In this document: piece by piece, positions 46,745 to 55,712 of the stretch | Numbering within the stretch: the first letter of the stretch is position 1 | How the letters are laid out: every line of letters starts with the position of its first letter | Assembly: GCF_002224125.1 (NCBI RefSeq) | Contig: NZ_NCSM01000001.1 | Span: 124,001 to 188,000 of the forward strand | Origin: Streptomyces sp. NBS 14/10 | GTDB lineage: Bacteria > Actinomycetota > Actinomycetes > Streptomycetales > Streptomycetaceae | DNA length: 64,000 bases | Reading direction: 5' to 3' | The notes under the pieces: model-generated | Seen by the model: only the letters and a program-made list of their open reading frames with translations | Databases searched by the model: none | Told to the model about the DNA's origin: nothing | Position numbers and translations under genes: made by a program

Positions 46745-47983
46745 ATGACGGAAGGTGAACGGCACCTCCGTAAAGTCACCGTGGATCGGTCAGAGGGATT
46801 CGGCGAGCGGCTGCTGGGCGTGCTGCTGGACCGGGCTCACGAGATGCCGCCCCAGCTGATCGCCCCGCTGGTCGCGGAGGAAGTGGGCAGGATCGGCGGG
46901 CGGGACGTCTCGATCCTCCTTCAGGACTACGACCAGCTGATGCTGGCTCCCCTGCCGGGCAGGAGACTGGTGGTCGGGGAGCCCGAGCGGATCGACGATT
47001 CACAGGTCGGCAGGGCTTTTCTCAGCGCGGCGACGGTGGAACAGCCGCAGGCCGATGGCGTACGGATGTTCCTGCCGCTGCTGGACGGCAGCGACGAGGT
47101 GGGGGTGCTGGCCGTCACCCTGAGCACCGTCGATGACGACGACCGGCGGTTGCTGCGGCGCCTGGCCGGCCTGGTCGCCGACATGCTGGTCACCAAGAAC
47201 AGCTATACCGATCAGTTCTTCCAGGCCCGGCGCCGTGAGCCGATGAGCCTGGCCGCGGAGATCCAATGGTCACTGCTGCCCCCGCTGACCATGGTCACCC
47301 CGCAGGTCGCGGTGGCCGGAATCCTCGAGCCCGCCTATGACGTCGCGGGTGACAGCTTCGACTACACCCTGAACGAAAACATCCTGCACGTGGCCGTCAT
47401 CGATGCCATGGGTCACGGGCTGGACGCCGCCGTGCTGGCCACTGTCGCCATCGGCGCCTACCGGCACGCCAGACGCGCCAACGTCGGCCTCGCCGACCTG
47501 TACATGTTCATGGACACGGCCATCGACAAGCAGTTCGGGCCCGACCACTTCGTCACGGCGCAGATGATGCGCCTCGATATCGGAACCGGCCACCTGCAAT
47601 GGGTCAACGCCGGGCACCCGGCGCCCCTGCTGATCCGTGACCACCGCGTCGTCCAGGCGCTGGAGAGCCCGGGCACCCTCCCCGTCGGATTCGGCGGTGC
47701 CATCCCGCAGGTCAGCGACCAGGCGCTGTCCCGCGGCGACCGGATCCTCTTCTTCACCGACGGACTCATCGAGGAACACCGCACCGGCGAAAAGCAGTTC
47801 GGCGAGGAGCGACTGCTCGACTTCGTGGACCGCGCGGGGTGCGCGGGCGAAGGCGTACAGGAAATGGTGCGCGGCCTGTCCCACACCCTCATGCAAGAAC
47901 GCGGCGGGGTCACCACCGACGACGCGACGCTCTTCCTGGTCGAGTGGCGCGGGGGCACCGCCGACCATCTCGTCACGGTGTAA
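46745..47983 (+). CDS. PP2C-family SpoIIE-type serine phosphatase
   Basis: 412 residues from ATG 46745, with ACGAGG upstream. N-terminal GAF-like sensor (about 1-160; VGVLAVTLSTVDDDDRRLLR) and SpoIIE domain: AAEIQWSLLPPLTMVTPQVA, AYDVAGDSFDYTLNENI, AVIDAMGHGLDAAVLA, LFFTDGLIEEHRTGE and TTDDATLFLVEW with metal-binding Asp residues. Likely dephosphorylates an anti-sigma-factor antagonist. No HATPase domain, unlike the phosphatase at 22800. Confidence 0.88.
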   Translation: MTEGERHLRKVTVDRSEGFGERLLGVLLDRAHEMPPQLIAPLVAEEVGRIGGRDVSILLQDYDQLMLAPLPGRRLVVGEPERIDDSQVGRAFLSAATVEQPQADGVRMFLPLLDGSDEVGVLAVTLSTVDDDDRRLLRRLAGLVADMLVTKNSYTDQFFQARRREPMSLAAEIQWSLLPPLTMVTPQVAVAGILEPAYDVAGDSFDYTLNENILHVAVIDAMGHGLDAAVLATVAIGAYRHARRANVGLADLYMFMDTAIDKQFGPDHFVTAQMMRLDIGTGHLQWVNAGHPAPLLIRDHRVVQALESPGTLPVGFGGAIPQVSDQALSRGDRILFFTDGLIEEHRTGEKQFGEERLLDFVDRAGCAGEGVQEMVRGLSHTLMQERGGVTTDDATLFLVEWRGGTADHLVTV

Positions 47984-48420
47984 GCATGACCAGCAAATTC
48001 GCCCCTGACTCCGCGGGCGGGGCGTGGCGGCCCGACGCCGCGCCCCCACAGGGCTCATAGCGGCGTCGCCCCACGTCGGCGCCCCACCCCGACGCCGCTT
48101 CGGCCCCCAGCGTTGGTCTCAGCGGCTGCCGGAGCGTTCGCCGTTGGGCACCCGGCGCGGAGACAGCCACCACGGCTGGACGCGGCGCTCGGGCTTGCCT
48201 CTGCAAGGCCGGCCTCGGGCCGGGTGGGCTTGCAGGCGATGCAGCCCGCTGAACCGACGGAAATGAAGAACCTTCTGCGCATCCGCTGGCCTCGTGCCCT
48301 GTCCATGCCCTTCGCAGCAGTCAGCAGCGGTCAAAAACGGCGTAATCAAGCCCCCGCGCACACGCCCCTTGGGCCACGTTTTCCCTGGTCAGCCGCGCCA
48401 CAGCCCCGGAGTGTCATTGA
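47984..48420. other. Non-coding region ending in eroded left-arm attP motifs
   Basis: 437 bp. GTGCCCTGTCCATGCCC at 48294, AGCAGCGGTCAA near 48323 and GTTTTCCCTGGTC at 48378 lie at -127, about -98 and -43 from core 3, matching the arms of the other copies though more diverged. No gene seen. Confidence 0.5.
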
Positions 48421-48497
48421 TTCCCAAGCTCAGAGCGCGGGTTCGATTCCCGTCACCCGCTCCACGACGAAGGCCCAGGTCAGCGACCCGGGCCTTG
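48421..48497 (+). repeat. att core copy 3
   Basis: 77-bp tRNA 3'-half repeat. Identity to the tRNA flank continues, with one change, through TTGTCTAGACCTG to 48514. A right-arm repeat starts at 48527 (GTGCCCGTCGCGCACCAGA, then TGCGCACCAGAA). Confidence 0.92.
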
Positions 48498-48654
48498 TTT
48501 CTTGTCTAGACCTGCCCAGGCGCCTCGTGCCCGTCGCGCACCAGATGCGCACCAGAAGTCAGCAAGAACGCTGATGCCTCCGACCATGGGCGATGAGTGC
48601 TCGAATGGGCAAGGGCCCAGGACAGCGAACCCCATTTTGATTTCACTCGCGCAA

Positions 48655-48670
48655 CTTTCATGAATGAAAG
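48655..48670. promoter_or_regulatory. Palindrome CTTTCAT-GA-ATGAAAG
   Basis: Perfect 7-bp arms with a 2-bp spacer, 57 bp upstream of the ATPase gene, in an AT-rich patch overlapping a likely -10 region (AAGTAT). A probable operator for autoregulation or for another factor. Confidence 0.6.
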
Positions 48671-48726
48671 TATCCTCAAGGCAAGTGTGCTGCGTGCATC
48701 CAGCTGAGCCCGGAGGCAAGATCACC

Positions 48727-50148
48727 ATGGACGGATTTGTGGGGCGCCGAGCCGAACTCGACCTCCTGGACGAACTGTTGGCCCCCGTGCGCACCGGAGG
48801 GCGCGGTGGGCGAAGAGGCCGCGCCGTGCTCATCCGGGGGCGTCGGCGCGTCGGCAAGTCCCGCCTGGTGGAGGAATTCCTGGAGCGGACCGGACTTCCG
48901 CACGTCTTCTTCACCGCCGTCGGCGGCTCCAAGAAGGAAGACCTCACGGGCTTCACCACCGATCTGGCCGCCTCCGCCCTCCCCGAGGCCGCGCGCTTTG
49001 CGGACTTCGCCGCCCCCCAGACCTGGGACGCCGCCCTGAGCCTGCTCGCCGGCGCGCTGCCCACTGACGCACCGAGCATTGTCGTCCTCGACGAGATGCC
49101 TTACCTCGTACGCGAGGACCCCAGCTTCGAGGGCGCACTACAGAAGGCATTCGACCGGACCCTGTCCAAGCTCCCCGTACTGCTCATCCTCATCGGCTCC
49201 GATCTGGCCATGATGGAGCAGCTCAACACCTACGGACGGCCCTTCTACCAGCGCGGAACCGAGATGGTCGTCCCCCCGCTCAATCCGGCCGAGGTCGCCG
49301 CCATGCTCGACCTGCCCCCGGCCGATGCCTTCGACGCCTACCTGATCAGCGGCGGACTGCCGCTGATCCTCGAGGAATGGCCACACGGCGCCGGACTGTG
49401 GGACTACCTGGAACAGGCCCTGCGCCGCCCGACCTCGGCCCTGCTCGTCAGCGGCGAGCGCGCTCTGGCCGCCGAGTTCCCCACCGAGGCACAAGCCCGT
49501 ACCGTGCTCGGCGCCATCGGTCACGGGGAACGCACCTTCACCCTGATCGGACGCGCCGCCGGCGACCTCAACCCCGGCTCCGTCAAGCGCTCCCTCGAAC
49601 TGCTCACCGCGCGCCGCATGGTCGCCGCCGACACACCGCTGTCCACCCGACCCAGCCGCGAGACCCGCTACCGGATCAACGACCCGTACCTGCGATTCTG
49701 GCTCTCCTTCATCGGCCCGGCCATCCCGACGATCGAACGCGGCCGCGGCGATCGCGTCCTCGCGACGATCCGCACCAGCTGGACATCCTGGCGGGGCCGC
49801 GCCATCGAGCCTGTGATCCGCGACGCCCTGTGGCGTGTGGCCGACGACCGTCTGCCCGAAGGCACCGACGCCATCGGGGGCTACTGGACCCGCACCAACG
49901 ACCCCGAAATCGACATCGTCGGAGCCGACCGCTCCCCCATCGCCAAGAAGATCACACTCGTCGGTTCGGTCAAGTGGTTGGAGAGCAAGCCCTTCGACTC
50001 TCGCGACCTCGCCCGCCTCGTCACCCACCGCGCCCAACTGCCCGGCGCCGACGACACCACACCCCTGCTCGCCGTGGCCCGCAGCGGCTGCACCGCCGAA
50101 GGCATCCCACACCTCACTCCGGATCAACTCATCAGAGCCTGGACATGA
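48727..50148 (+). CDS. Archaeal-type STAND ATPase with DUF234-like C-terminal domain
   Basis: 473 residues from ATG 48727 with CGGAGG upstream. VGRRAELDLLDELLAP is the lead-in, then Walker A AVLIRGRRRVGKSRLVEEF, Walker B SIVVLDEMPYLV, a LLILIGSDLAMMEQL sensor, LISGGLPLILEEW, a winged helix around 290-340 (SVKRSLELLTARRMVAAD) and RYRINDPYLRFWLSFIGPAI, then a DUF234-type nuclease-like end (GGYWTRTNDPEIDIVGADRS, VGSVKWLESKPFDSRDLARL) with the E-x-D-x-V pattern of PD-(D/E)XK folds. The family is found in archaea and actinobacteria with unknown function. It is the only gene of a 1.9-kb att-bounded segment. Confidence 0.85.
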   Translation: MDGFVGRRAELDLLDELLAPVRTGGRGGRRGRAVLIRGRRRVGKSRLVEEFLERTGLPHVFFTAVGGSKKEDLTGFTTDLAASALPEAARFADFAAPQTWDAALSLLAGALPTDAPSIVVLDEMPYLVREDPSFEGALQKAFDRTLSKLPVLLILIGSDLAMMEQLNTYGRPFYQRGTEMVVPPLNPAEVAAMLDLPPADAFDAYLISGGLPLILEEWPHGAGLWDYLEQALRRPTSALLVSGERALAAEFPTEAQARTVLGAIGHGERTFTLIGRAAGDLNPGSVKRSLELLTARRMVAADTPLSTRPSRETRYRINDPYLRFWLSFIGPAIPTIERGRGDRVLATIRTSWTSWRGRAIEPVIRDALWRVADDRLPEGTDAIGGYWTRTNDPEIDIVGADRSPIAKKITLVGSVKWLESKPFDSRDLARLVTHRAQLPGADDTTPLLAVARSGCTAEGIPHLTPDQLIRAWT

Positions 50149-50159
50149 CGCCAAGCAGT

Positions 50160-50191
50160 CCCCGGTCAGGGGCTCTTTCCCCTGACCGGGG
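50160..50191 (+). terminator. Hairpin terminator after the ATPase gene
   Basis: A perfect 13-bp stem CCCCGGTCAGGGG/CCCCTGACCGGGG with a CTCTTT loop, 11 bp after the stop codon. Confidence 0.88.
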
Positions 50192-50381
50192 CCACCGTGT
50201 TGTCCAGGCCGATTCAGGGACCGCGCACGGCTTGCGCTTCGGATGAAGGAACCGTGCCAGATGCGTGCCAGAACGAACGGGGAGCCATGGTCAACAGCGG
50301 TCAGTCCGCCGTCTCGCCCCTGCCCGGCTGAACGGCTCTTCCCGCAGGTCAAAGCCGATGTCAGGTCGTCCGAGCCGGTGA

Positions 50382-50458
50382 TTCCCAAGCTCAGAGCGCG
50401 GGTTCGATTCCCGTCACCCGCTCCACGACGAAGGCCCAGGTCAACGACCCGGGCCTTG
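50382..50458 (+). repeat. att core copy 4
   Basis: 77-bp repeat carrying GTCAACGACC instead of GTCAGCGACC, a variant shared with copy 5. Left arms: GTGCCAGATGCGTGCCAGA at 50254 (-128), AACAGCGG at 50293, CTTCCCGCAGGTC at 50338 (-44). Right arm: GTGCCCGGTGCGTGCCAGA at 50488 (+30). The stretch 50192-50614 otherwise has no gene. Confidence 0.92.
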
Positions 50459-50614
50459 TTTGTTGTCTAGACCTCTCTAGGCGTCCCGTGCCCGGTGCGT
50501 GCCAGATCAGGCGTCGGGCATGCCGACCGGTCGCCTCGCGTCGGCGTTCACTCCGTAGTGCGCTCGGCTGCGTGATCGGGGCCGCTCACGGACCACATCA
50601 GCCATGCTGAAGTC

Positions 50615-50944
50615 ATGAGCAGGTATGCAGCGGCGAAGCCGTACGTACTGCCGGAGTCCCTCACCGAGTTGGACGGCCCCACGACTGGTAGCGTCACGCT
50701 GCCGCGCCACATCGACTGGGGACCGCACTACGTCTACGACCTGGCCGACGAAGCAGACTTCCGGCTGATGTACGAGCGCGTCATCCGCGAGGCCCAGACA
50801 CGCGACGACCTCAACGCGTATCTGAACGCGACATCGCTGCGGCGGGGGTGGTGGGGCCTGTTCCTTCCCCTCTCGGTCAAGACCGCTTGGGAAGCCCGGT
50901 TCCCTGAGCTCCGTGAACCCGGCACGCCGGCAGCCGCGGCCTAG
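50615..50944 (+). CDS. Conserved hypothetical protein, possible AbiEii-partner-type regulator
   Basis: 109 residues from ATG 50615 (weak Shine-Dalgarno). Sequence AKPYVLPESLTELDGPTTGS, TLPRHIDWGPHYVYDLADEA, LFLPLSVKTAWEARFPEL. I recall similar short proteins encoded just before nucleotidyltransferase toxins in Streptomyces, but no such toxin follows here, so the role is uncertain and the module may be incomplete. Confidence 0.6.
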   Translation: MSRYAAAKPYVLPESLTELDGPTTGSVTLPRHIDWGPHYVYDLADEADFRLMYERVIREAQTRDDLNAYLNATSLRRGWWGLFLPLSVKTAWEARFPELREPGTPAAAA

Positions 50945-51167
50945 TGGACGAACTGCACCGTCGGCTGATCCGCCACGGTCCGGACACGCTGAAAACAGTC
51001 GCTGGGAAGATCCGAAGGTCGGCGGAGGACAGCAGCCGTCAAGGTCGTGGCGGTCAGCAGCCCGCCGAGTGAACCGAAGCGGACGAGCGCATCTCCATGC
51101 GCACGAGCAGGACGAACACGTACCGTAGGGCGCACAGCGGACCTGCCGATCCTTACTGGAGACCGCG

Positions 51168-51569
51168 ATGACCACGCAGCCCGAACATCCGATGCACGAC
51201 ATCGCCGACAGTGATCCGGAAGCCCACCGCATCGCCCAGCCGGCGAGCACACCTGAGGAGCTGCGCGCTGCTCTTGCGCTGATCGCCCCAGACGCACTGC
51301 CGACATTTGACTCCGAGCGCGCCGCGGCACTCCGACAGTCCCGAGAGCAGGTGAGCGCGGCACCCATGCGTCGCTTCGTCGGGCAGTGGGCCGTCTACGT
51401 CGCCGTCGAGCGCCACCCGGACCGAGCCGCCCGCCTGCGGGCACTGGAAGCCCGTGCGGCCGAGACCGACGACATCCACGAGGCTCGCGAACTTGCGGCG
51501 GAGATCGGCCGCATCCTTGACAAAGCATGCGCTGAAGCCGGCATCGACCAGGAGCAGGGAGCGGCGTGA
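51168..51569 (+). CDS. DUF6247-family protein, possible antitoxin (intact copy)
   Basis: 133 residues with GGAG before ATG 51168. Pattern STPEELRAALALIAPDALPT then VSAAPMRRFVGQWAVYVAVE and HPDRAARLRALEARAAE. Overlaps the next gene by GTGA, the arrangement of a toxin-antitoxin pair. Related copies at 58140 and 63810 are degraded at the second gene or internally. Confidence 0.7.
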   Translation: MTTQPEHPMHDIADSDPEAHRIAQPASTPEELRAALALIAPDALPTFDSERAAALRQSREQVSAAPMRRFVGQWAVYVAVERHPDRAARLRALEARAAETDDIHEARELAAEIGRILDKACAEAGIDQEQGAA

Positions 51570-51856
51570 GCGACCGGGACCCATGGCGTTGGGAGTATGA
51601 CCCGGACGCCGAGCACGTCGTGTCGGGTCTGCCCCCGCAGGTGGTCGCCGAGGTTGAACGCCTTGCGGGAGAGATGGTTGCACTGGCCGAGGTCGGCGTT
51701 GACGTCACGGATCTCGGTCAAGGACCGCGACGGGGCGTGCCGGGCGGAGTGCGGCGCATCCCCCTGCTCGTCGACGGCTGGTTCTATGCGCTGCCACTCC
51801 CCCGGCTGCGCCTGATCGCGATCACGCGAGTGATCCCTCCATTCTCCGATCTTTAG
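51566..51856 (+). CDS. Small protein paired with DUF6247, RelE/ParE-like toxin candidate (intact copy)
   Basis: 96 residues from GTG 51566, translationally coupled to the DUF6247 gene. WRWEYDPDAEHVVSGLPPQV, VAEVERLAGEMVALAEVGVD, then beta strands GVRRIPLLVDGWFYALPLPR and LRLIAITRVIPPF resemble a short RelE-type fold. Toxicity is inferred from architecture only. The best-preserved of three copies. Confidence 0.6.
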   Translation: MSDRDPWRWEYDPDAEHVVSGLPPQVVAEVERLAGEMVALAEVGVDVTDLGQGPRRGVPGGVRRIPLLVDGWFYALPLPRLRLIAITRVIPPFSDL

Positions 51857-52052
51857 CGGGCGAACAGGTCTCGCTTCGAGGGACTGGACCCCGGCCCGGA
51901 TTGGTCGGCGGTGTGGCGGGTTCCGCACCAGATGCGCACCAGATAGAGCGGTAAACAGCGGTCAATGACGGGTACTGCGACGGGCACACCAGCCCGACGT
52001 CAGCACTCGTTTACGCAGGTCAGATGCATGATCAGCGTCCACCACCCGGTGA

Positions 52053-52129
52053 TTCCCAAGCTCAGAGCGCGGGTTCGATTCCCGTCACCCGCTCCACGAC
52101 GAAGGCCCAGGTCAACGACCCGGGCCTTG
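52053..52129 (+). repeat. att core copy 5
   Basis: 77-bp repeat with the same GTCAACGACC variant as copy 4. Left arms: GCACCAGATGCGCACCAGA at 51925 (-128), AACAGCGG at 51954, GTTTACGCAGGTC at 52009 (-44). Right arm GTGCCCTCCGCATGCCCCG at 52158 (+29) is diverged, and TCTAGAC is missing. The region 51857-52218 has no gene. Confidence 0.92.
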
Positions 52130-52218
52130 TTTACGTCTCTGCCTCTTTGAGGCCGTCGTGCCCTCCGCATGCCCCGTCTCGTTTCAGACCGTGCGCCGAT
52201 ACTGCGACCTTGAGGCCA

Positions 52219-52565
52219 TCAGGCGGGGGCGCCCGGCACGGACCGCTCGACGCCGTGGTCGCAGAGGACATCCGGGAAGCCGACCGCGACGAACGCCTCC
52301 GCGTGGGGAGCACTCAGGCGGGTGTGCCCTGTGGGCGGCGAGCCGACGGGCCGCCTCACGGCAATCACAGCGGTGGTGCCGTACGCATCGGAGCTATGCC
52401 CACGCCCCGGGCACGCCGTCCGTCCGCGGCGGTCACCTCGGTGACGAACGCCCACCGGATAGCCTTGCGGTGGGCCGGTTCCGGCCCCCCGGGCGCAGAG
52501 TCGGCCGGTTCCGGGTCCAGCCCGGCGAACAGGTCGAACGCCTCCTGAGTGTGGACGCCCTCCAC
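52219..52565 (-). pseudogene. Saccharopine-dehydrogenase-like C-terminal remnant, frameshifted
   Basis: One frame reads RWAFVTEVTAADGRRARGVG and another, overlapping near 52390, reads SSDAYGTTAVIAVRRPVG. Joined, they resemble the C-terminal part of NAD(P)-binding saccharopine-dehydrogenase-like proteins (a DAYGxTAVIAV motif). No N-terminal part is present. The similarity is recalled, not computed. Confidence 0.4.
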
Positions 52566-52930
52566 GTGCCTGGCGGGTAGCGGCTGCTGCTGAGACCGAG
52601 GCCGACGGCGGGTCCGGGCAGTGCGGCGAGGGAGAGCGCCTGGGCCTCGTCGGCGCTGAGGCCGGTCAGTCGGGTCCGGTAGCCGCCGAGGGGCTGACAG
52701 CCGCCGGCCGAGCCGGCGTCGCCGTACAGCGGGATGCCGACCGTGTGCAGTGATTCGACGTCCCGGTAGATGGTGCGGACTGACATCTCCGACTCGTCCC
52801 CCAGTTGCCGCGCGGTCGGCTTGCCGCGGGTCTGGAGGAGCAGGAGGAGGGACGCCAACCGGCTTGCGCGGGCGGCAGTATCCGCGTCACCCCCCGACAC
52901 GTCACGGCCGGCCGTCATCCGGTCAACCAA
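52433..52930 (-). pseudogene. YafY-type HTH/WYL regulator, N-terminal remnant
   Basis: Residues about 20-110 read ASRLASLLLLLQTRGKPTAR, ELGDESEMSVRTIYRDVESL-like HTH, HTVGIPLYGDAGSAGG and GLSADEAQALSLAALPG, the start of a DeoR/YafY regulator with a WYL domain. The frame then leaves the family and joins the dehydrogenase remnant, so the effector domain is lost. Confidence 0.6.
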
Positions 52931-53228
52931 GTGTCCCGGGCGGTCCGATATCTGTGGTCGCGAACTGAGAAATCGATGCGACGCGCGATGAAAATTTCTG
53001 AGGCAACAAACGGAGCGTAATGATTTACTATGCGCAGCCGAATGCGCCGTGCTATCGTTGGCCCCCAGTTGCAGTTGTGGTTCCCAGAATCTTCAAGCGC
53101 TCACTGGCTTTTCATGCCAATGGGAGTTCTTTTATGTTTCCGGTCATTTCCGGGCGGGGCAATCATCGCGGCGACGCGGAGTCCGCACAGTGCGGGCTCC
53201 GGGCACTGCCCCGAAGGAGATGTGACAC
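52931..53228 (+). promoter_or_regulatory. Long leader of the cold-shock gene, with hairpin
   Basis: About 300 bp of AT-richer sequence without a gene. A CGGAGTCCGCAC/GTGCGGGCTCCG stem (11 of 12 paired) lies at 53177-53201, 28 bp upstream of the start. Cold-shock mRNAs usually have long structured leaders; this one fits the pattern but no thermosensor is proven. Confidence 0.5.
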
Positions 53229-53432
53229 ATGGCTACTGGCACCGTGAAGTGGTTCAACGCGGAAAAGGGTTTCGGCTTCATCGAGCAGGACGGTGGCGGC
53301 GCTGACGTGTTCGCCCACTACTCGAACATCGCCGCCCAAGGTTTCCGCGAGCTCCTGGAAGGCCAGAAGGTGAGCTTCGACATCGCGCAGGGTCAGAAGG
53401 GCCCGATGGCCGAGAACATCGTTCCCGCCTGA
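53229..53432 (+). CDS. csp: Cold-shock protein (CspA family)
   Basis: 67 residues with GAAGGAG before ATG 53229. RNP1 [19 protein letters not shown] and RNP2 [12 protein letters not shown] are intact, giving an OB-fold RNA chaperone. A terminator follows at once. It is separated from the DEAD-box helicase gene by about 270 bp. Confidence 0.95.
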   Translation: MATGTVKWFNAEKGFGFIEQDGGGADVFAHYSNIAAQGFRELLEGQKVSFDIAQGQKGPMAENIVPA

Positions 53433-53456
53433 CGCTGACGCGCGCAGTTCGCAGCT

Positions 53457-53483
53457 GGGGCCCGCACCTTGGGTGCGGGCCCC
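53457..53483 (+). terminator. Terminator of the cold-shock gene
   Basis: A perfect 12-bp stem GGGGCCCGCACC/GGTGCGGGCCCC with a 3-nt loop, 25 bp after the stop. Confidence 0.88.
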
Positions 53484-53703
53484 GACTCGTTGCGCCGCAG
53501 GGCGCGGTCCGTCCATCACGCCACACTCGACGCCCCGGCCGCTCCGACCCGGATCGCGCCGCCCGTTTCAGCGCGTCAATCGGTGAGCATTTCCCGCCAG
53601 CCGAATCCGCTTTCGCATTTGTTTTGGCCCGTTCTTGCGATTCTCTGTGCTGCTCAATGTCGCAGAAATTCCTTGATGCGTGCCGCTTCGAGGAAGGTTC
53701 TGC

Positions 53704-55221
53704 ATGAACCGCACACGTACGAACGACCGTTTCACCCGTACCCGTACCGGCAGTTCCGGCTCCCGAAAGGGCGGCAGCCGCTGGGGGGCTACGGTCTCCA
53801 AGCGCTCCGGTGATCCGAGCCGTTCGCGCGGTTACGGGGGCGGCCCCGCCGCACCGCAGCGGGAGTTCACCCCGCCAGTAACGATCAGCCCCGCGCTCCC
53901 CGCCGTCGAGGCGTTCGCTGACCTCGAGATGCCCCGGCAGCTCCTGGCCGCGCTCGCCGCCGAAGGCGTGACCGCACCGTTTCCCATCCAGGCGGCGACC
54001 CTGCCGAACTCCCTCGCGGGTCGCGACGTACTCGGCCGCGGGCGCACCGGATCCGGCAAGACCCTCGCCTTCGGGCTGGCGCTGCTGGCCCGTACGGCCG
54101 GCCGGCGAGCCGAGCCCCGGCAGCCGCTGGCGCTGGTGCTGGTGCCCACCCGGGAGCTGGCACAGCAGGTCACCGATGCGCTCGCTCCGTACGCCCGCTC
54201 CGTGCAGCTGCGGCTGGCCACGGTGGTCGGTGGGATGTCGATCGGCAAGCAGGCCGGTGCGCTGCGTGGTGGGGCGGAGGTCGTCGTCGCGACGCCGGGC
54301 CGGCTGAAGGACCTCATCGAGCGGGGCGACTGCCGCCTGAACCAGGTCGGCATCACCGTCCTGGACGAGGCTGACCAGATGACCGACATGGGCTTCATGC
54401 CGCAGGTCACAGCGCTGCTGGAGCAGGTGCGCCCCGAGGGGCAGCGGATGCTGTTCTCAGCCACCTTGGACCGCAACGTCGACCTTCTGGTCCGCCGGTA
54501 CCTGACCGACCCGGTGGTCCACTCCGTTGATCCGTCCGCGGCTGCGGTCACCACGATGGAGCACCACGTGCTCCATGTGCACGGCACGGACAAGCATCAG
54601 GTGACAACCGAGATCGCGGCGCGAGAGGGCCGAGTGATCATGTTCCTGGACACCAAGCATGCCGTCGACCAGCTCACCAGCCACCTGCTGAAGAGCGGTG
54701 TACGGGCTGCCGCACTGCACGGTGGAAAGTCGCAGCCGCAGCGCACCCGGACTCTGGCGCAGTTCAAGACGGGGCATGTGACGGTCCTGGTGGCGACCAA
54801 TGTCGCGGCACGCGGGATCCATGTCGACAACCTCGACCTGGTGGTCAACGTGGACCCGCCCAGTGACCACAAGGACTACCTTCACCGGGGAGGCCGCACG
54901 GCCCGCGCCGGCGAGTCCGGTCTCGTCGTCACCCTGGTGACGCCTGGCCAGCGCCGCGACATGGTCCGTCTCATGTCGGACGCCAGGATCCGCCCTCGGA
55001 CCACCCAGGTCCGCTCGGGTGAGGCCGAACTGAGCCGCATCACCGGCGCGCGAACTCCGTCGGGCATTCCGGTCGTCATCACGACACCGGTGGTCGAGCG
55101 CCTCAAGCGCGGCGCCCCCGCCTCTCGCGGTCGACGCAGCCGTACCGCCAAGGACCGCCGGACCGGCCAGGCGGCACGCCACACGGCTCAGCGGCATTCC
55201 GCCCCCGCCGCGGCAGCCTAG
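53704..55221 (+). CDS. DEAD-box RNA helicase
   Basis: 505 residues from ATG 53704 with GAGGAAGG upstream. N-terminal 60 residues basic and Gly/Ser/Arg-rich. Motifs: Q (PFPIQAATLPNSLAGRDVLG), I GRGRTGSGKTLAF, Ia PTRELAQQV, Ib VATPGRL, II VLDEADQM, III LFSATLD, IV VIMFLDTK, V TNVAARGIHV, VI HRGGRTARAGESG. It unwinds structured RNA, and its place just after csp suggests a cold-adaptation unit. Arg/Lys-rich tail. Confidence 0.94.
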   Translation: MNRTRTNDRFTRTRTGSSGSRKGGSRWGATVSKRSGDPSRSRGYGGGPAAPQREFTPPVTISPALPAVEAFADLEMPRQLLAALAAEGVTAPFPIQAATLPNSLAGRDVLGRGRTGSGKTLAFGLALLARTAGRRAEPRQPLALVLVPTRELAQQVTDALAPYARSVQLRLATVVGGMSIGKQAGALRGGAEVVVATPGRLKDLIERGDCRLNQVGITVLDEADQMTDMGFMPQVTALLEQVRPEGQRMLFSATLDRNVDLLVRRYLTDPVVHSVDPSAAAVTTMEHHVLHVHGTDKHQVTTEIAAREGRVIMFLDTKHAVDQLTSHLLKSGVRAAALHGGKSQPQRTRTLAQFKTGHVTVLVATNVAARGIHVDNLDLVVNVDPPSDHKDYLHRGGRTARAGESGLVVTLVTPGQRRDMVRLMSDARIRPRTTQVRSGEAELSRITGARTPSGIPVVITTPVVERLKRGAPASRGRRSRTAKDRRTGQAARHTAQRHSAPAAAA

Positions 55222-55266
55222 AACTTAGTGGTCAGCACTCTTGCCCATTCCCCCAGGAGGCACCCT

Positions 55267-55665
55267 TTGACGCTGGTTCAGATGACGCCGAGCCCGGCGG
55301 ATTCCGCCACCAGGACTGTGGTCGACGCCATGGATGCGCCCGGCCCGCAGGTCTGGGACGACATGACCGTAGAGGTGGCCTTGTCCGTCATGGCCAGTGC
55401 CCGTTCCGGGCACCTGCTCGTCTATGACGAGGACGGCCGGTGCACGGGCCTGATCGCTCAGGCCCAGCTCACCGTCGTCCGCGACAGCTCCGCATACACG
55501 GATCGGGTCCGCCTGCGGGACATTCTCGGCGACAGCGGACCGTTCACTTCGCCCAGGACCACGATCGCCGAGGCGGAGCGCGCGATGCGGTACGGGCAGC
55601 TCGGGGCCTTGCCCGTCGTCGACGAGCACGGCTGCGCCGTGGGCGTTCTCGCCCTCTCACGCTGA
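55267..55665 (+). CDS. CBS-domain protein
   Basis: 132 residues. The TTG at 55267 is chosen because AGGAGG lies six bases upstream; there is no better ATG or GTG. Two CBS motifs: VWDDMTVEVALSVMASARSG with HLLVYDEDGRCTGLIAQAQL, and FTSPRTTIAEAERAMRYGQL with GALPVVDEHGCAVGVLALS. Binds adenosine nucleotides in related proteins. Follows the helicase by 45 bp, probably co-transcribed. Confidence 0.85.
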   Translation: MTLVQMTPSPADSATRTVVDAMDAPGPQVWDDMTVEVALSVMASARSGHLLVYDEDGRCTGLIAQAQLTVVRDSSAYTDRVRLRDILGDSGPFTSPRTTIAEAERAMRYGQLGALPVVDEHGCAVGVLALSR

Positions 55666-55712
55666 TCCGCCTCCCCCGGTCAGACCCTTCTCCCTGTTCC
55701 TGTGAGGCACCC

